Below, one piece after another: positions 7,950 through 16,239 of a DNA stretch of 40,851 nt. The stretch is taken from assembly GCA_009784845.1 (NCBI GenBank), contig WQXK01000002.1, positions 1 through 40,851 on the forward strand, read 5' to 3'. The notes beneath the pieces were generated by a model that was given only the letters and a program-made list of their open reading frames with translations, was not told the origin of the DNA and did no database searches. The translations under genes were made by a program, and so were the position numbers. The number at the start of each line of letters is the position of its first letter. The stretch's first letter is position 1. Source of the DNA: Dehalococcoidia bacterium (lineage in GTDB: Bacteria > Chloroflexota > Dehalococcoidia > Dehalococcoidales > UBA1222).

Positions 7950-8876
7950 ATGCCCGCTGAACGGGAACGCCTTGCACGGAAAAAAAACAACCTTGAGCGC
8001 CGCGCCCGCATTTACGATATCGTCCACGAGTTTTTCCGCGGGCGGGGATTTTTGGAGGTTGAAACACCAATTCGCGTGCCCTGCATCGCCCCTGAGCTCA
8101 ACATCTCACCTCTAAAAAGCGAGGGCTGGTTCCTTGCCGCATCTCCCGAATTGCATATGAAACGTTTACTGGCAGCAGGATATAAGCAAATTTTTCAGAT
8201 CAGCCACTGCTTTCGCAAGGGCGAACACGGAGGACAACACAACCCCGAGTTCAGTTTGCTGGAATGGTACCGCGCAGGTGCAGGCTTCATGGATGTGATA
8301 AGCGATACAGAGCAGTTAGTTTGCACGTTGATGCAAGAGCTGCATGCAGGCAACATATTGCGCTATCAAGGGCAAGAAATCGCACTGGATTTGCCTTGGC
8401 CGCGCCTCAGTGTTAAAGATGCTTTTCTAAAAATCGCCGGTTGGGATCCTGTGGCAGACTACAACGCGGAGCGCTTTGACTACGACATGGCCACGCTGGT
8501 ACTGCCGGCATTGAGCATGGCGCGTCCCACCGTACTGGTAGAATATCCTGCAGCAGCAGCTTCACTGGCGCGGCTGAAAACGGGTGACAACAGTGTTGCG
8601 GAACGCGCCGAGGTGTTTATTGGCACAATGGAACTGGCCAACGCATACAGCGAACTGACTGACGCAGCCGAGCAAAGGCAACGCTTTATGAAGGAGGCGG
8701 CCCAAATTGAACGCGAACATGGGCAGGTCATACCATTGTCAGAGCCTTTTTTGGAGGCGCTGTCTTTTTTGCCTGAGTGTGGCGGTATAGCCTTGGGCAT
8801 GGACAGACTGGTCATGCTATTTTGCGACGTTGAAAACATTGATGAGGTTTGTGCCTTTACGGAGGAAAACATATGA
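7950..8876 (+). CDS. epmA: EF-P beta-lysine ligase EpmA (GenX/PoxA, class II LysRS-like)
   Basis: EpmA activates (R)-beta-lysine and attaches it to the conserved lysine of EF-P. The 308 residues correspond to a class II lysyl-tRNA synthetase catalytic core without the N-terminal anticodon-binding OB domain. Motif 1 lies around VETPIRVPCIAPE, motif 2 is ISHCFRKGEHGGQHNPEFSLLEWY, and motif 3 is GGIALGMDRLVMLF. It starts 3 nt after efp in an evident operon. The partner lysine 2,3-aminomutase EpmB is not in this window. The stop overlaps the next gene start by 4 nt. Confidence 0.9.
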   Translation: MPAERERLARKKNNLERRARIYDIVHEFFRGRGFLEVETPIRVPCIAPELNISPLKSEGWFLAASPELHMKRLLAAGYKQIFQISHCFRKGEHGGQHNPEFSLLEWYRAGAGFMDVISDTEQLVCTLMQELHAGNILRYQGQEIALDLPWPRLSVKDAFLKIAGWDPVADYNAERFDYDMATLVLPALSMARPTVLVEYPAAAASLARLKTGDNSVAERAEVFIGTMELANAYSELTDAAEQRQRFMKEAAQIEREHGQVIPLSEPFLEALSFLPECGGIALGMDRLVMLFCDVENIDEVCAFTEENI

Positions 8877-9385
8877 GTATTTTATCGCGCAACGACATTC
8901 TATCCCTTGTTACAAGCGACCCGCCGCTGGTGGAAAATTATCTGGATTTGGAGATGCAGCTGCAGACCAACGGTTTTGATTTAAGCCTGCGCAGCATTTC
9001 GCGTTTTAGCTCATGCGGGCGGCTGGCACTAGATAATAAAGAGCGTATGATCTCCACGCAGCAAAAACTGGAGTTTGCACCAAACGGCACCATACATTTG
9101 GATGCCGGATGTTTCAGCATAACATATAACGAAATCGTGCATTTGCCCAAGGATGTTACGGCACTCGGGCTGCCGCGCTCAAGTCTGCTCAGATGCGGTG
9201 CCTGCATACATACAGCCGTGTGGGATGCAGGTTATCACGGACGTTCAGAATCGCTATTGGTAGTACATAATGCGCTGGGACTGGATTTGGAAAAGGATGC
9301 ACGCGTGCTCCAACTGGTGTTTTCGCGCCTTACAGGCAACAGCCCCGGTTACGCCGGAGCGTACCAGAGTGAAAATATAACCTAG
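8873..9385 (+). CDS. dUTPase/dCTP deaminase-fold nucleotide hydrolase
   Basis: The 170-residue protein has the trimeric dUTPase/Dcd layout: LQTNGFDLSLRSISRF near residues 33-48, the phosphate-binding PRSSLLRCGACIHTAVWDAGYHGR near 105-128, and the C-terminal GYAGAYQSE closing the active site in the Dcd manner. This suits a dUTP diphosphatase of the archaeal/Dcd-like type. Whether it deaminates dCTP, hydrolyses dUTP or both cannot be settled by eye. The ATG at 8873 overlaps the epmA stop by 4 nt, with GGAGGA at 8861-8866. Its stop lies in a CTAG shared with the convergent lipid-kinase gene. Confidence 0.75.
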   Translation: MSILSRNDILSLVTSDPPLVENYLDLEMQLQTNGFDLSLRSISRFSSCGRLALDNKERMISTQQKLEFAPNGTIHLDAGCFSITYNEIVHLPKDVTALGLPRSSLLRCGACIHTAVWDAGYHGRSESLLVVHNALGLDLEKDARVLQLVFSRLTGNSPGYAGAYQSENIT

Positions 9386-10301
9386 AGTGCCACGCTTAGC
9401 GCTGATGGCACCACTTTAAACGTAACGGGTCCGCAACTCAGCAACTCGCCGTCAGCCTGCAATAAAATACGTTTGTCGCACTCTATACTGACCTGCCCGG
9501 CTTTTTCTACACGTATCTTTGGGTAGGTAGTATGAGTTCCCTTATACACACGGGGAAACACGTGCAAAAGCTCAAGCTTATGCACGTCCCCAATGGTAAT
9601 TACGTCCAGGAGATTATTATCCAAGACCGCCTGCGGGGCAATGCGCATACCGCCGCCGAAAAAAGCGCCGTTGGCTACCACCACGCTGAGCACACGCCGC
9701 GCTTCATCACGTCCGTCAATATTAAGACGTATGTCTTTATTGCGATAAAAAAGCAGTAGCTTCAAAAGTGACAGCACAAACGGTACGGTACTGCCCATAA
9801 AATGCGGCACGCGCTTGCTGCCATCGGCGACCTCGGCATCAAAGCCCACGCCGACTCCATTGATAAAATATCTCACGGCACGCTGCCCGTCATTATCCGT
9901 ATACTCCACCTGTCCCGCATCAACCAAACGGCGATGCTCTCCTGTGACCATACGGGAAGACTTCATATAATCTTTGGAATACCCATTGATTTGATAAAAT
10001 CATTTCCCGTGCCGGTGCCAATAATACCCAATGCCACAGATTTTGAATTCGCGGATGAAAGCAGTCCATTGACCACCTCATGTATGGTTCCGTCGCCGCC
10101 TACGGCTACAAGCAGGTCGTATCCCTCGTTGGCAGCCAAGAGTGACAACTCCAGCGCATGCCCGCGACCTTCAGTGAATTGAAAATCGAAAGATAACCCG
10201 CCTTGACGCAACAGACTTTCAATATCGGACCACCGGCGGGAGGTATCCCGCCGGTTGCCAGCGACCGGATTGATAATTATCTTGGCATGCTGCTTCGCCA
10301 T
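9382..10301 (-). pseudogene. Diacylglycerol/lipid kinase (YegS/BmrU-like), split by a frameshift
   Basis: Two minus-strand frames make one lipid kinase. The N-terminal part (10301-9963, 112 residues) has the nucleotide-binding INPVAG and VAVGGDGTIHEVVNGL motifs and GTGTGNDF. The C-terminal part (9966-9382, 194 residues) has VRYFINGVGVGFDAEV, NGAFFGGGMRIAP and ADGE. They overlap by 4 nt (ATGA). Inserting one G between plus-strand positions 9971 and 9972 restores GIPKDYMKSS, exactly what the family expects, and a normal length of about 306 residues. This points to a one-base deletion or a sequencing error. Translation as two coupled polypeptides from ATG 9966 is an alternative. The family phosphorylates diacylglycerol or related lipids at the membrane. 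Confidence 0.8.
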
Positions 10302-10346
10302 TTTATCCTACCAAGAAACCCTCTGTTCTTTATTGCGTTGCGCAGA

Positions 10347-10820
10347 TCAGTCAATGAAAACTATGCTGTTAGATGGTCTGGCAAGCTGCTCAAAGACGAT
10401 ACCGGCGTCACGGAAGATTTGACGGAAAGTGTCATCGGCGTAATTTCCAAAGCTGACGTAGCGCTTAATGCGGGCATTGGCAAGCATTTTTGCACACAGC
10501 ACACACGGGGTATGCGTGGCATAAACGACGGACCCATCCATGCTCACTCCGTGAAGAGCCGCCTGAATGATGACATTTTGCTCCGCATGTACGGCGCGAC
10601 AAATTTCATGGCGCGTGCCGGATGGAATATTATGAGCATCGCGCAGACAGCCCAATGACAGGCAGTCCTGCAAACCTGTCGGCGCACCATTGTATCCGGT
10701 GGATAAAATATGCTTATCCTTTACCGCCACAGCCCCAACATGATGGCGCAAACATGTGGAGCGCTCCGCCACCACAGCGGCAATTTTTAGGAAATACTCA
10801 TCCGAATGCGGGCGGCTCAT
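10347..10820 (-). CDS. Deoxycytidylate (dCMP) deaminase
   Basis: dCMP deaminase converts dCMP to dUMP, feeding thymidylate synthesis. The 157-residue protein carries the zinc-binding and catalytic signature HAEQN (proton-shuttling Glu) and PCVLCAK (two zinc cysteines), plus the additional N-terminal HHVGAVAVKDKHILSTGYNGAP block typical of the ComEB/dCMP deaminase family. Its ATG overlaps the stop of the upstream kinase-like gene by 4 nt. With the dUTPase-fold gene nearby it forms a small pyrimidine deoxynucleotide group. Confidence 0.9.
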   Translation of the reverse strand: MSRPHSDEYFLKIAAVVAERSTCLRHHVGAVAVKDKHILSTGYNGAPTGLQDCLSLGCLRDAHNIPSGTRHEICRAVHAEQNVIIQAALHGVSMDGSVVYATHTPCVLCAKMLANARIKRYVSFGNYADDTFRQIFRDAGIVFEQLARPSNSIVFID

Positions 10821-11368
10821 AATTGCCTCTCAAAAGTAGAAATAGCACTGCGGCATTCCCGTTCCAGATCTTCAAGTGAGCCTTCATTGACGATAGTAAA
10901 ATCTGCCATGGCAATCGGTCCACCCTTATTGAGATTAAGAATTTCGGCAACGTCGCGGGAGTAGGCTTCTTCCATGGTCAGCGGGCGCACTATGCGCTTT
11001 GCCAAACGGGCATAGCGCGTAGCCGGCGAAGACCAAACAAGCGCCACGCGAAAACCGCGACCATAGTATTTGCTGAGGGATACATACTCCTCCCATGAAT
11101 AAAGCCCGTCCACAACCACATGACAGTCCTTTATTAGCAGGTCTATTTTGGGCAAATTAAGCGTGGCGTAAGCCTCCATACCATGATGCCGACGCAACGA
11201 CTCGCGCATGCGGCGCTCATTTTCCTCGTTCAGCGGCAGGTTTACTTTTCGCAACTCATCATCGGTTACGTCCCCAAAACGAATACGCGCATAACCTTTG
11301 TTCTCAAAAATACGGGAAACCTCCGACTTGCCGGCTCCCGCCATACCAACTACGGCAACAACTAACAT
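10817..11368 (-). CDS. P-loop nucleotide kinase-like protein (UPF0200/dephospho-CoA kinase-like)
   Basis: The 183-residue protein starts MLVVAVVGMAGAGKSEVSR, a Walker A motif at residues 8-15, followed by FGDVTDDELRK and the acceptor-lid region ESLRRHHGMEAYA, the pattern of the UPF0200 family related to dephospho-CoA and adenylate kinases. The exact substrate is unknown. AGGAG lies 5 nt before the ATG. It is first in a run with dCMP deaminase and the lipid kinase, which suggests nucleotide metabolism but does not prove it. Confidence 0.75.
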   Translation of the reverse strand: MLVVAVVGMAGAGKSEVSRIFENKGYARIRFGDVTDDELRKVNLPLNEENERRMRESLRRHHGMEAYATLNLPKIDLLIKDCHVVVDGLYSWEEYVSLSKYYGRGFRVALVWSSPATRYARLAKRIVRPLTMEEAYSRDVAEILNLNKGGPIAMADFTIVNEGSLEDLERECRSAISTFERQL

Positions 11369-11402
11369 ACGGCTCCTAAATCAACAAAGTAAACAGGTGC
11401 TA

Positions 11403-11432
11403 ATTATAAGCAAAACAGCAAGCAGATAACAA
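11403..11432 (-). promoter_or_regulatory. Promoter of the kinase-dCMP deaminase-lipid kinase operon
   Basis: On the minus strand TTGTTA (11432-11427), 18 nt and TATAAT (11408-11403) precede the ATG at 11368 by about 34 nt. The 258-nt gap 11369-11626 is a divergent promoter region; no gene was found in it. Confidence 0.55.
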
Positions 11433-11611
11433 CATTTATTCTCCATCAAGGTTCCGGCAACTGCCCGATCGAATTATGACTTCCATGACAATTGCAGCGC
11501 ATATCAGAGGCGCTGTGGGCTAATTTGCCGCTTTTTGCGCCGCACTACGTCTGGATTATACACAAAATTGGCGATTGGGCATTCTAGCGCCTGTAACAGC
11601 GACCGCTATGC

Positions 11612-11617
11612 TATAAT
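11612..11617 (+). promoter_or_regulatory. -10 box of cca, predicting a near-leaderless transcript
   Basis: A perfect TATAAT ends 9 nt before the cca ATG. No ribosome-binding site lies in the intervening GCCTTTGTT. No good -35 is visible. Confidence 0.5.
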
Positions 11618-11626
11618 GCCTTTGTT

Positions 11627-12871
11627 ATGGAAAAACTCAATCTTTCCTCAAACATCGAAGGACACATATCCCCTGAGGCGCGGGATATTATGCGTATCGC
11701 AGCACGCGTGTCACAACAGCAGGGCGTGCGTATTTATCTGGCAGGAGGTGCTGTACGCGACATGCTTCTGGAGCAGACGGCAACAGACATCGACCTTGTA
11801 ACTGAGGAGGATGCGCTTGTCTTAGCGCAGCTATTGGCGCAAGAGGTCGGCTGTGAGGCTCTTCTGTACCCGGAATTTTTTACCGCAAAATTGCATTTTC
11901 CTGCTTTTTGCCTTGATATTGCCAGCGCACGCAGTGAAAGCTACCGCCATTCCGGCGCTTTACCAACAGTACATCTTGCCGATATCGGCACAGATCTCAA
12001 GCGGCGCGATTTCAGCATCAATGCCATGGCAGTCTCCCTCAACAATGAGGACTACGGACAATTGCTGGATGAGTGCGGCGGTCTGCAGGACCTGAAGAGC
12101 CAAACAATACGGGTATTACACACGCAGAGTTTTCGGGACGATCCCACACGTATGTGGCGTGCCGTAAGGTATGAGATGCGCCTTGGCTTCCATATGGAAA
12201 GCGCCACCAAGGAACTTTTACAACAAAGCCTATCCACTCTGAGTTGTATCAGCGGAGAACGGCTGTGGTATGAGCTCGAGTGTGTCCTGAATGAAACAAA
12301 ACCTGAGAAGGCATTGTCGCGCGCTGCGGAATTGGGGTTGCTGCGCTGCATACATGCGCAACTGACCTGCAACAGCCTGTTGGACGCTTGGTACGACCAT
12401 GCCCGGCAATTAAGCCTGCCTAAGAGACCTGAAGCAGGGCTGTATCTGGCGCTGTTGCTCTATCCCTTGGAGGCAGCCGAAAATGAAAGGGTAGCACAGT
12501 TACTTAAGCTAAACAAAAATCTGCAGCACACCCTGCTTGATAGCACCAAAGCTAAAGCATCCTTGGCGGTACTTGAGAATGACACCCTGCTGCCCAGCTT
12601 TATCTATCATACCCTTTGCAGCTATGACACAAGCGCTATCATAACTAACCTCATTGCCTCAGCGTCAAGCAATGCACAACGTCATATGCGGCTATACCTT
12701 GAAAAATTGCGTTATGTCAGGCCAATTCTCAATGGAGATGCCCTGATTTCCCTTGGAGTGAAACCCGGACCGCAGATTAGTGCAATGCTAACCCGTCTGA
12801 TGCATGCACGCCTTGACGGCAAAACTGATAGCCGTAAGGATGAGATGCGGCTGTTGGATTTTATGTGCTAA
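11627..12871 (+). CDS. cca: CCA tRNA nucleotidyltransferase / poly(A) polymerase family
   Basis: This enzyme adds or repairs the 3' CCA of tRNAs. The 414-residue class II nucleotidyltransferase shows the head-domain signature YLAGGAVRDMLLEQTATDIDLV (residues 37-58), with the metal-binding DID at 54-56. It also has LKRRDFSINAMAVSL, the ribose and template-reading block FRDDPTRMWRAVRYEMRLGF, and a helical C-terminal body. Both tRNA genes in the window encode CCA, so repair may be its main role. A poly(A) polymerase of the same family cannot be excluded by sequence alone. The start ATG has no ribosome-binding site. Confidence 0.85.
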   Translation: MEKLNLSSNIEGHISPEARDIMRIAARVSQQQGVRIYLAGGAVRDMLLEQTATDIDLVTEEDALVLAQLLAQEVGCEALLYPEFFTAKLHFPAFCLDIASARSESYRHSGALPTVHLADIGTDLKRRDFSINAMAVSLNNEDYGQLLDECGGLQDLKSQTIRVLHTQSFRDDPTRMWRAVRYEMRLGFHMESATKELLQQSLSTLSCISGERLWYELECVLNETKPEKALSRAAELGLLRCIHAQLTCNSLLDAWYDHARQLSLPKRPEAGLYLALLLYPLEAAENERVAQLLKLNKNLQHTLLDSTKAKASLAVLENDTLLPSFIYHTLCSYDTSAIITNLIASASSNAQRHMRLYLEKLRYVRPILNGDALISLGVKPGPQISAMLTRLMHARLDGKTDSRKDEMRLLDFMC

Positions 12872-12929
12872 TTTTACAGAACAAGGCACAAAACCATAAC
12901 TCCGGTTGTGAGAGTATCTTTAGTCAGGC

Positions 12930-13787
12930 TTACGCCGCCGCGCAGCACGTATGTGCCAAACAGGAACTCATGCCGGCATCCTGCAGACACTGTTGTACGC
13001 GACATGCTTGCGCCTCGTCACTAAACAGCGCAAAAAGGATAGGTCCGGCACCCGCGAGATGCACCGGTACTCCAGCCATGCGCTGAAACTCCATCTTGCA
13101 GCTTTCTAATCCTGCAAAAGCCGTAAATGCCACTTTTTCAAAGACGTTGAATAAATCCCCTGCAGCAATAGCTGCGCCGTGTGCCAGGCGCTGCGTCAGC
13201 GCATCCGTGAATTCACCATGCGTGAAATGCTCGGACCGCAGCATGGAATACATCGCTGCCGTTTTGGAGGCTACACAGGGTGTATTTGGGAATAGCAACA
13301 CCAGCCAAACACGCGGCATGTCGGGAAGTTGCCTGAGAAGGTCACCTCTGCCTTGGGCTAATGCCGTGCCGCCGCCAAAGAAAAACGGCAGGTCTGAGCC
13401 CAGTTTGGCGGACATGCTTATCAAATCACTTGTTGGCATCTCAGCACACCACAATCGCGCCAGCCCACGCATGACAGCCACCGCATCGCTTGAGTCACCA
13501 CCAAGTCCGGAAGATAAAGGTATACGCTTATCAAGTGTAATTTTGGCTCCGCGACGTACTCCCGTGTGGCGCGCCAACAATTGCGCCGCACGGCTTACAA
13601 GGCTTTTTTGGGCAACCCAGTCACGCGCCGCACAGTGATACTCCAAGTGTTCGGCATCTTCAAAAACCAGCCTGTCACACAAACTAACGCTCTGCATAAC
13701 ACTGCGTATTTCGTGAAATCCGTCAGAGCGCTTGCCGAGTCCCTCCAGCGTCAGATTGATTTTGGCGCAGGCATCCAGTGATATCAC
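12930..13787 (-). CDS. ispE: 4-diphosphocytidyl-2-C-methyl-D-erythritol kinase
   Basis: IspE phosphorylates CDP-ME in the non-mevalonate (MEP) isoprenoid pathway. The 285-residue GHMP kinase has the N-terminal ACAKINLTLEGLGKRSDGFHEI, the ATP-binding loop PLSSGLGGDSSDAV (residues 90-103, with Asp where many members have a third Gly), and the C-terminal VHLAGAGPILFAL. The start GTG (13787) overlaps the rsmA stop by 4 nt (GTGA), so the two are translationally coupled. It is convergent with cca. Confidence 0.92.
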   Translation of the reverse strand: MISLDACAKINLTLEGLGKRSDGFHEIRSVMQSVSLCDRLVFEDAEHLEYHCAARDWVAQKSLVSRAAQLLARHTGVRRGAKITLDKRIPLSSGLGGDSSDAVAVMRGLARLWCAEMPTSDLISMSAKLGSDLPFFFGGGTALAQGRGDLLRQLPDMPRVWLVLLFPNTPCVASKTAAMYSMLRSEHFTHGEFTDALTQRLAHGAAIAAGDLFNVFEKVAFTAFAGLESCKMEFQRMAGVPVHLAGAGPILFALFSDEAQACRVQQCLQDAGMSSCLAHTCCAAA

Positions 13788-14653
13788 AACTCACCCCTGT
13801 CGTTGAATGCACTCCACAGCTGCACCCACTCTGCCATGCTCAGTGTTTCAGCGCGGCGGCGAGGTTCAATACCTGCGGTTTCCAACAGAGGGAGAATTTC
13901 TTCTTTCGGTTTATTCAAACCCTGAGCCAGTGAGTTAGGCAGTTGTTTGCGGTTAGCACAAAAACCGGCACGGACCAGTCTAAAGAACTCGGGTGCCAAT
14001 GAGAGAGGAATTAGAGGCTTGTTGTGAACAGTGATTCTAAGTACGGCAGAATCCACCTTTGGCATGGGATAAAAACTGCCCGCAGGCACACTGCATACCA
14101 AGCGGGGCTCTCCATACAACTGCACCGCCACACTAAGCAGGCTCATCTCACCAGGACGGGCAGTAATCACCCGCGCCACCTCCTTCTGTAGCATAAGCGC
14201 CATAAGCTCAGGCTGACACTCACTCTCCAAAAAGTGCCGTATCACAGACGATGTTATGTAATACGGCAGGTTGGCAACCACCTTGTAGCAGCCGCCAGCT
14301 TGTGCTATTAAATCAGACGGGGGGCATCTCAGTATATCATCGTGTAAGACACGCACGTTGTCGCATTCTAAAAAAGCATTTTGCAACATTAAAGCCAGTG
14401 TGTCATCAAGTTCTACGGCTATAACATTCCCCGCATTACGCGCCAACTCCCTCGTCAAAACACCTAATCCTGGTCCGACCTCAACCACCGTATCATGCGC
14501 ACTCAACTCAGCTGCCGCCACTATTTTACGCAACACCCCCGAGTCGACTAGAAAATGCTGCCCCAAGCTTTTTTTGGCACGGGCATCACGCGCGCTCAGC
14601 AGTCGCTTGGTCTGCCGCATAAGAGATTCCGCAGGTACCACACAGTCCGGCAT
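13784..14653 (-). CDS. rsmA: 16S rRNA (adenine(1518)-N6/adenine(1519)-N6)-dimethyltransferase
   Basis: RsmA (KsgA) dimethylates two adjacent adenines in helix 45 of 16S rRNA, a late 30S assembly step. The protein has KKSLGQHFLVD, the SAM-binding motif VVEVGPGLGVLTREL, the catalytic VVANLPYYITSSVI (NLPY), and the C-terminal FCANRKQLPNSLA region. The start is not certain. The frame is open to 14671; ATG 14653 and ATG 14620 are both possible, and 14620 fits the usual family N-terminus better. It is coupled to ispE by a 4-nt overlap, a gene order common in bacteria. Confidence 0.92.
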   Translation of the reverse strand: MPDCVVPAESLMRQTKRLLSARDARAKKSLGQHFLVDSGVLRKIVAAAELSAHDTVVEVGPGLGVLTRELARNAGNVIAVELDDTLALMLQNAFLECDNVRVLHDDILRCPPSDLIAQAGGCYKVVANLPYYITSSVIRHFLESECQPELMALMLQKEVARVITARPGEMSLLSVAVQLYGEPRLVCSVPAGSFYPMPKVDSAVLRITVHNKPLIPLSLAPEFFRLVRAGFCANRKQLPNSLAQGLNKPKEEILPLLETAGIEPRRRAETLSMAEWVQLWSAFNDRGEL

Positions 14654-14939
14654 GCTAGACACCACACTCAAACACTTGTATCCGACAAGGCATGTCGCCG
14701 GATGCCAGAATAAAGTTTTCCCTTCGGTTATTGAGTATCAATCTGTTGAGAAAAAAATCATTTTCAACATTTTGATAGATTGGCGCCAAATGCAGCAAAT
14801 TTGAGCCCTCACGTATACCAGCTTGTGCAGAGTAATACATAACACCCATATCATAACACAAGGCATGGCAGTGCTACACAGGAAAACACATAGCTCTTTG
14901 TATTTGCTCACGCGACTTATCTGAGACAAGCAGCCATTT
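14654..14939. other. Divergent intergenic region between rsmA and the MBL gene
   Basis: No supported coding region. A bulged inverted repeat (ATCC-GACA near 14690 with TGTC-GGAT near 14710) lies about 40-60 nt upstream of the rsmA start and could form a hairpin in its leader. No clear rsmA promoter was identified. Confidence 0.35.
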
Positions 14940-14969
14940 TTGACCCTATCACATCACACATGCTACAAT
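14940..14969 (+). promoter_or_regulatory. Promoter of the MBL gene, predicting a leaderless transcript
   Basis: TTGACC (14940-14945), an 18-nt spacer and TACAAT (14964-14969) form a good sigma-A promoter. The ATG follows only 8 nt after the -10 box, so the transcript would start at or next to the start codon. Confidence 0.6.
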
Positions 14970-14977
14970 GTAAAATC

Positions 14978-15622
14978 ATGGAAATAAGTTGGCTGGGGCA
15001 TTCCTGTTTTAGAATTCGCGGCAAGCAAGCTTGCGTCGTCACAGACCCGGTATCGCCGGGCAAAGGCTATTCCCTTGGCAAATTGAGCGCCAATATTGTG
15101 ACCGTGAGCCACAACCACAACGGGCATAACTACACAGCCAGATTTTCTGACAACCCTCACGTATTATACCGACCGGGCGAGTACGAGGTTTCGAGTGTAT
15201 TGATTATCGGTCTTACAAGTTTCCACGACACATCCCGTGGCAGCGAAAGAGGTAAGAACACTATTTTCGTTTTTGAAACAGAGGAGATGTCCATATGCCA
15301 CTTGGGCGATCTGGGATACTCTTTGACTGCCAGTCAGATTGAGGAAATCGGCAAGGTGGATATTCTTATGATTCCTGTAGGTGGCGGCAGCACCATCAAC
15401 GCCACTGCAGCCTCATCCATCGTGCGGCAGATTGATCCTAAGATTGTGCTGCCCATGCATTACAAAACATCCCTGTTCCAGGATACATTAGATCCTATTG
15501 AGGTATTCCTTAAGGAAATGGGCGTCTCCGACACATCTACAAAGCCCAAGCTGAGCATCAATAAAAACGGTCTGCCATTAGCCACACAGGTTACGCTACT
15601 GGAATTGCAACCGGTCAAATAA
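14978..15622 (+). CDS. Metallo-beta-lactamase-fold hydrolase, UlaG-like, with altered metal motif
   Basis: The 214-residue protein opens MEISWLGHSCFRIRG, the start of the UlaG/YtkL-like MBL branch. The canonical HxHxDH metal motif appears as H45-N-H47-N-G-H50: all three histidines are present but the aspartate is glycine. Further ligand positions are plausible in TSFHDTSRG, ICHLGDLGY and VLPMHYKT. The missing aspartate suggests either a mononuclear site or altered chemistry. The substrate is unknown. I chose ATG 14978, the family start, over 14960. It is monocistronic, followed by over 500 nt without a gene. Confidence 0.75.
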   Translation: MEISWLGHSCFRIRGKQACVVTDPVSPGKGYSLGKLSANIVTVSHNHNGHNYTARFSDNPHVLYRPGEYEVSSVLIIGLTSFHDTSRGSERGKNTIFVFETEEMSICHLGDLGYSLTASQIEEIGKVDILMIPVGGGSTINATAASSIVRQIDPKIVLPMHYKTSLFQDTLDPIEVFLKEMGVSDTSTKPKLSINKNGLPLATQVTLLELQPVK

Positions 15623-16123
15623 ACAGGCGTCACACCTCAACTTTGGAACGTTAGACATCAGTGCTGCCACGATAAGGCGTCAAGGTGCTCTATCACACAC
15701 TTCATCGCAACAAGCACCATTGCAATAACCTCAAATGGTTGCCAAAAACCGCCTCAGCAGACAATACACCTTTCATGTAATACGCTGGTACAATTCTGAT
15801 AAACGTTTTCTGCCGCTTACACCTGAGTTGCCGCCTTCTCCAAAACAGCAGCTTTTGTGCCTAATTTGCTCTAAAGTGCGCACTCTTCATAGCTATTTGT
15901 GCCTACCTAGAAATAAAAATCCAGTCAAAATATCCGAGCTGTAAAAAGAGCGCCGTCACGAGCTAGCGACACGGGAAGGATTGAGAATGCCTGCCTTTAG
16001 TAGCATTTCAAAGCGTTGAGGAACACTGCTTAGAATTTTAGTCTCCTCTAAACAATTGCCATAATCTGATGTATGCACTCATTTGGTCATGTCAGGTGCA
16101 ATAAACATCGTGAGGAGATAAAT
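15623..16123. other. Intergenic region without a recognisable gene
   Basis: A 69-codon frame at 15735-15944 has no ribosome-binding site and no coding character, so it is not called. I see no known structured RNA, tRNA or repeat. The region ends in interleaved inverted repeats and a terminator, so a noncoding RNA on the plus strand cannot be excluded. Confidence 0.3.
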
Positions 16124-16158
16124 AGCGAAGTCAGGTCTCACTTCGCTCACCCGACCTG
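16124..16158. repeat. Two interleaved inverted repeats (pseudoknot-like or mutually exclusive stems)
   Basis: AGCGAAGT (16124-16131) is perfectly complementary to ACTTCGCT (16140-16147). Within its 8-nt loop starts CAGGTC (16132-16137), perfectly complementary to GACCTG (16153-16158). The arms alternate, so in RNA they can form an H-type pseudoknot, or one stem at the expense of the other. A strong terminator follows 13 nt later. Confidence 0.55.
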
Positions 16159-16171
16159 TTAAAACCATGTT

Positions 16172-16210
16172 ATTAAAGAAAGGCTCCCCGACGGGGAGCC
16201 TTTCTTTAAT
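16172..16210. terminator. Strong bidirectional terminator after the surface-protein gene
   Basis: An 18-bp perfect stem (16172-16189 with 16193-16210) closes a 3-nt loop. A GGCTCCCC core is flanked by A/T arms that supply T-rich tails on both strands. It begins about 30 nt beyond the stop of the minus-strand surface gene. Confidence 0.85.
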
Positions 16211-16239
16211 AGTTTTAGAACAACTTCAAAAAAGCGGAT

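Noticed and set aside
15735..15944. 69-codon frame in the long gap after the MBL gene
   Set aside because: No ribosome-binding site, no recognisable protein character and no partner gene.
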